A stretch of 64,000 nt of DNA from Cavia porcellus. Lineage: Eukaryota; Chordata; Mammalia; Rodentia; Caviidae. The position numbers and the translations under genes are program-made. The stretch covers positions 78,997,982 to 79,061,981 of the forward strand of contig NW_026947484.1 of the NCBI RefSeq assembly GCF_034190915.1. Reading direction: 5' to 3'. The notes beneath the pieces are model-generated. The model did no database searches, was not told the origin of the DNA, and saw only the letters and a program-made list of their open reading frames with translations. This document shows positions 59,475 through 64,000 of this stretch, in pieces; positions within the stretch are counted from its first letter, which is position 1; each line of letters begins with the position of its first letter.

Positions 59475-59850
59475 AGCACTTCAGCATCCTCTGGATGCTG
59501 CGGGCCACCACCAGGAGGAAGAACACCAAGCTCCACCCCTGCTTGGGCTGCTAGGGGTGCCTGTGGGCCCCCCACCCCAGCGCTCTCATGTGGACCACCG
59601 AGCTCTGCCCCAGCTCAGGTAGCTGAGCAACAATATGCAATATTAACACCATTGTTAAATTTCTTTCATTCTGATTATTATATGCCTGGGTGTAGCTCTG
59701 TTTGGGTTGTAGGTGGCTGGGGTCCTGTATGCCTCGTCATTCTGTTTTGTAAACCTATATTGTTATTGTTTTGAGTTTGCTGTTGTTTATACCTTTTTCT
59801 TTTTGTTTTTCTTTTCTGACTCTCCTCTTTTTTAAATAAAATAAAAAGAT
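59475..59850 (+). mobile_element. Composite L1-related insertion
   Basis: Three parts. First, a GC-rich, CpG-containing block with two ~72-bp units (compare 'agctccaccc' at 59529 with 'agctctgccc' at 59601). Second, an inverted ~67-bp piece of L1 ORF1 (59675-59741, matching copy F 9891-9955, 'attattatatgcctgggtgt'). Third, a sense L1 3'UTR-like end ('ctcctcttttttaaataaaa'). The last two parts fit a miniature 5'-inverted L1; the GC-rich part may be 5'UTR monomer. Confidence 0.5.
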
Positions 59851-59939
59851 AAAATTCAAAATTTCTATAAAACAGAAATTTACATGTTTAGTATACAGTG
59901 CAAAGTCATTTCACTTATAAATATAAAGCAAATTATACT

Positions 59940-61060
59940 ATACTCTCAAAGAAAAGACAGCCAATAGAAAGTGCCCCTAACATGATTCAGATAACAAAAT
60001 AGTAGACAAGAATTCTAATCAGCTATTTATATATTCCCAACTATATAAATGAAAAAATAACTGTCATGGATTAAGAGATAGGAACATAATAAGAAAAAAC
60101 ATCAAAAACATAAAAGAAATGCTCAATATAAAAAAGAAAGTATCTGAAATAAGTAATTTACACAATGAGCATAATAACCAAGTGAGATATCCAGAAAAAG
60201 AATAACTGTTTTATAAAGGGATCAAAATCATTCAATATAGAAAAAATACACTTTACAAGTTATGAAAGAAGGTTCACTGATCTGTGAGAAAACATGAAAA
60301 TATAAGGCACACATGATTTGAATCTCAGAAAGAATACCGAATATAGCAAAGAAGATATTAAAGGGATAATGATCACAAATATCTAGACAGTCATTAAGCA
60401 TAAGAAAATTGAAACAGGTAAACTGATAGAGGGAAAATAGATATTTTTAAAGACGTTACTAAAACAAAGAAAATGATTTTGTAATAAGTTGGTTCTTTTA
60501 TCAAGAAGATAACAATCATAAAAATGTATGTTCCCAATAGCAAAATTTCAAAATACATGAGGCAAAAATTGACAGTAATAAGTTAATAAATTCAGTAAGT
60601 GCATAGATTAATTGAACACTATTACTATCTAGACATACTTAAAATACAAAATAATTCTAAAACAGTCAACCATTCTTTTCAAGTGTACAAAGTACAGTCA
60701 CCAAGCTAGAACACATCATTAGTGTTAAATGAAGTCTGAAAAGTTCTAAAATATATAAAGTCACAGTCTGTTCTCTCATCACATAGAACTAAAATAGATA
60801 TCAATTACTAAAATGTATCCATTTTTTTAACTCCTAAGATTTCAGAGGACCAATTTCTTAAAACAGTCATTCAAGAAATTAAATTAAATTAAATCAACAA
60901 GGAAATACTACCAAATACTTGTCAGAATGGCTAAAATTTCAAAGATTGACAATACTATGGGTGAAAATATGACCCATACAGAACTTTGATGCATGGTTGT
61001 AGTGTAAAATGGTATAATCACATTACAAAACATCTGCCAATTTCCTATACATGTCAACAT
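59940..61060 (+). mobile_element. Ancient L1 (L1M) ORF2 fragments
   Basis: 'attgaacactattactatct', 'cattcttttcaagtgtacaa' and 'gaactaaaatagatatcaat' are L1 ORF2 RT-upstream landmarks. 'tgtcagaatggctaaaattt' onwards (60920-61050) is ORF2 C-terminal. Heavily decayed. Confidence 0.6.
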
Positions 61061-61371
61061 GTACCATTCTGCATCCTTTCAAAAACACTGGGGTACACTT
61101 GTGAAGAGAATAGGAGTGGCATAACTATGGAGACACAAGACTGAAAAGCTGAGGGATTATCAGAGGGCTAGTGATCCTGGGAGGCGATGCAATCTGAGGT
61201 CAAATGCAGTCTAAGAGGTAGCAAAATTCTTTCTTGCTCGGAGAAAATCTTTCAAATTCTCCAATATTTCAGATGAAGCCACGTTATGAAAAGCAATCTG
61301 TATTACTAAAATTCACTGACTTAAGTATTTTATTACTTCACTATAATAGAAAAATAATTGTAACCCAACAA

Positions 61372-61550
61372 AGTGGCACATACTTTTAATCCCACTTACT
61401 CAGAGATTGAGGCAAGAGGATTGCAAATCTAAGATGAGTCTGAGGAACAGAGCACATACCTGTCTGAAAAAATTAAAGAGGGGTGTGTATAGCTCAGGGA
61501 TAGAGCATTCCCTGAGCTCAATCCCCAATACTATCAAAAAACAGGAAAAT
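61372..61550 (+). mobile_element. B1-ID composite SINE
   Basis: The left part is B1-like ('acatacttttaatcccactt', 'gagattgaggcaagaggat', 'ctgtctgaaaaaatt'). It is joined directly to an ID-like tRNA part ('gtgtatagctcagggatag', 'gctcaatccccaatac') and an A-rich end. Dimeric B1/ID SINEs are known from non-murid rodents. Confidence 0.7.
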
Positions 61551-62126
61551 AATTATGTAATTATATATGATTATAGTGTACAACTTGGTGTATGCAAATA
61601 TAAGTACATTGTGAATGGTTATGTCAGATTAACTAACTTTTTCATTATTCATATGCTAATCAGTTTTTATAATTGGAACATTTAAAATTTAGTCTCTTGG
61701 CAATTTTCAAGTATACAATATATTGTTCTTAATTATAGGCTCCACATTGGACAAAAAGTCTCTCAAACTTACTACCACTAACTAAAGTTTTATATCCTTT
61801 GACCAGTTTGTCCCCAATTTGCACTATGCCCTCGATCTTTGGTAATTATCACTCTATTGTTTTTACCAAAAATTCAACCTCTTAGATTCCGTATATTAGG
61901 AAATTTAAGTGAAGAAACTTGAAAGTGGTATTTTTTAAAGTCAAACCATATTAATCTGGAATAAAATCTAAAGTACACATTTTCCACTAACTGTACATCA
62001 TCTGCTAATTTTATTAAAACTTTCAGAATATCTACTCTGTACCTATGAATGGAAGGTAAAGTTGAAAGGGACATTTTGAAATATAGTTATGAATCCATTT
62101 CAAATAACTGTGTTCAGTTAGATGTA

Positions 62127-62470
62127 CAGTGGACCCTTGACTTATGAACTTAATTCATTCCTGAGGGCTGCTTGTAGCTCAGGTTCCTCTACCCACCCTT
62201 CAAAGTCTCTCTCCTATACACAGACAAATCTCAGTGTCCTTAGAGAGACACTGGCCCAGAATTTATTAATTAACCCCATACAAGCAAGGATGTTGTGCTG
62301 TTCCTTCCAGAACTCTCCAACGTATAAATCTGTAGCTGAGGCCACGTGGGAGCACACTAGGTCAGCATTTTGATCATAATTCAAGACCTTGGTCAAAAAT
62401 TAAAATGAAAGTTCCAGTCATAATACAAGTTGTTCCTATGTCAAGCCTGCCATAACTCAAGGGTCCACTG
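62127..62470. mobile_element. Tigger/pogo-like MITE with terminal inverted repeats
   Basis: The left end 'cagtggacccttgacttatg' and the reverse complement of the right end 'cagtggacccttgagttatg' match at 19 of 20 positions. The left flank is TA (62125-62126); the right flank is TG, so the TA duplication has decayed on that side. The 344-bp length and lack of coding capacity fit a MITE. Confidence 0.8.
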
Positions 62471-63618
62471 TGCTTCCACTCAAACATTTGATAGCAGTGC
62501 ATTTCAAGCTCTAATCATCTGGGAAACATAATGGCTTTCTGTTTCTGAATTGTTCTGAGGAATCCTCTTTATTCAACTGTTTTCACATATGGAAGCAAAG
62601 AAAATAAATGTAAATAGTAATACTTGTGTTGAAGTAGAATTCTTAGGTGGCAGCTCCAATTACTGAGGGCTGCAAAATTCCTACCTCTTTACGTTTTTAC
62701 TTATTACATAGATTATGAACATCTTGGAATTATTTCATGTAGGGATCTGGGAACTACACTATAGTTCCAAATGGTTCTTTCAGATATAGTTTGTAGCTCT
62801 TTATAAACTTCATTTACAAGATAAGCCAGGAATGACATAGGCAAGGCCATCCATTCATTCAGTGCAGATCATACTTAATCCATCAGGGTATCCTTTCTTA
62901 CCTTGTCCAATGTGGTCTTATGAGATGACATAGAAGAAATTTAGTGATTTTGGCAAATGCTTGCATGTCTGTGGGTCACAGATGTAGTCGTCACATTATA
63001 CAGAATATAAATTTGACTTAATAGTCACATAATTGAATTCAGTTGACTATGGATCATTCTGTTTGAAAACACAGGCTGTGCATTCAAATTCTGAGACTGA
63101 GAAATATTCTGACGGTAGAAGAAAAATAACATTTTACTTATTTAGATAAAATGAATTTGTATATCATTGACAGTAGCAGTCATAAAGAGTTAAAATTTGA
63201 AGACATAAGAAAAACCATATTTTACTGAGGAACTTATTTTGTACTACAAGAGATTTCATTTGATCATTTTTGTAGATTAATGAGGAATCTTAAAAATCTT
63301 AAAAATGATGGTGAGGTCAAAGTATTTTAATTAAATTTCCCTTCATATAAACCCATAGGATGGAGTAACTATGGTAAATTGATAAAGCAAATTAACTACA
63401 TTCAAAGCTGGGCAGGACTAATGAAATATAAGAAACAATGACATTATTTGAACTCCTAAGTTCTTCCATGCCTGGAGTAAGCTCATTGTTAGAATTTTCG
63501 TTATATTGCTCTTTTTTACTTATTGCAATTTGTTGTGTTTCTGACACAACAAAAACAGTCTCCAGCAATATGTTACTAATCTATAAAATACTTATGTAGC
63601 TTGTTAAAATAAAAGAAA
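62471..63618. other. Unclassified AT-rich DNA
   Basis: No gene, simple repeat or known repeat family was seen. Confidence 0.4.
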
Positions 63619-63621
63619 CAG

Positions 63622-63705
63622 GGCTGAGGTAACTCAGTGATATAGTATGTGCTTCACATATATAAGGCCCAGAGTTCAATCCCTATCACTACCAAACCAA
63701 AGGTA
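63622..63705 (+). mobile_element. ID-like SINE
   Basis: 'gggctgaggtaactcagtga' (A box region), 'gagttcaatccctatcac' (B box), then an A-rich end. Diverged copy of the tRNA-derived family. Confidence 0.75.
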
Positions 63706-64000
63706 AAGAAAGAATGAGAGAATTGAGGACAACAGGGCAGAAATATCTAACATGTATAGAATATTACATGAATCAAGCAATTATGTTTTATGTATTATAT
63801 TCACAAAAAACTGTGAAAAAGTTTCCATTAGTATGAATCTCTCTTTTACAATAAAGTAATTGAGACCAAAGGAGATGAGACATTAATTTACCTAAAATCA
63901 CAAAATTAGTAGATGGGAAAAATAGCAGTCAACCCCAAGTTTTTAGCTTCAGAGATCATCATTAGCGGTTTTTTCCTCCTATCTATCTTTTATTATTAGG
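63706..64000. other. Unclassified DNA, possibly MIR-like
   Basis: 'aataaagtaattgagacca', 'cctaaaatcacaaaattag' and 'tagatgggaaaaatagcag' are weakly reminiscent of an inverse MIR. Not strong enough to name. Confidence 0.3.

Overview
This is AT-rich, repeat-dominated mammalian nuclear DNA with no recognisable cellular protein gene, tRNA, rRNA or CRISPR array. The SINEs are rodent types: B1 (7SL-derived) copies, short tRNA-derived ID-like elements with A and B boxes, and one B1+ID composite. MaLR-type LTRs are abundant. No B2 or B4 elements were recognised, so a non-muroid rodent is likely (for example a castorimorph or squirrel-related lineage). That last step is inference. The window is either intergenic or deep intronic.

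Layout. 1-9 kb: ancient L2, MIR and L1M fossils and a complete MaLR provirus-like element (5872-8032) with two LTRs, a tRNA-Leu-type primer site and a near-match 5-bp target duplication. 9.1-15.6 kb: three L1-derived elements (F minus, A plus, D plus). 16-23 kb: solo LTRs, MIR, B1 and simple repeats. 23.5-33.1 kb: the most informative part, a three-layer nest. An old internally deleted L1 (E) was hit first by a second copy of the same kind (B, 24431-27413, 15-bp target duplication with one mismatch). It was hit later by a young L1 (28438-32220) that is inverted at its 5' side, carries an intact ORF1, ends in poly(A) and is flanked by a perfect 18-bp duplication. 36.0-40.1 kb: a minus-strand L1 (G) with a CpG-rich monomeric 5'UTR, broken ORF1, endonuclease and RT, and no 3' half. 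40-53 kb: MaLR LTRs, L1M, L2, MIR and B1 fossils and long GA and GT tracts. 53.9-57.0 kb: two more MaLR elements, one complete with a perfect 5-bp duplication. 57-64 kb: mostly unannotatable DNA, an L1-related composite, L1M, a B1-ID composite, a Tigger-like MITE and an ID SINE.

Main biological result. Four L1-derived copies here (A, B, E, F) share one internal deletion. Each keeps ORF1 plus the first ~90 codons of ORF2, then jumps to the last ~80 codons and the 3'UTR. Endonuclease catalysis and all of RT are missing. Shared breakpoints in separate insertions mean that an already deleted source was copied, i.e. a non-autonomous 'half-L1' family. A, B, E and the autonomous young L1 have 3'UTRs built of ~150-bp tandem units, which suggests that full-length L1 mobilised the short form in trans. 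The short form occurs with two different 5'UTRs. All assignments come from reading the sequence and comparing copies within the window; no database search was possible.
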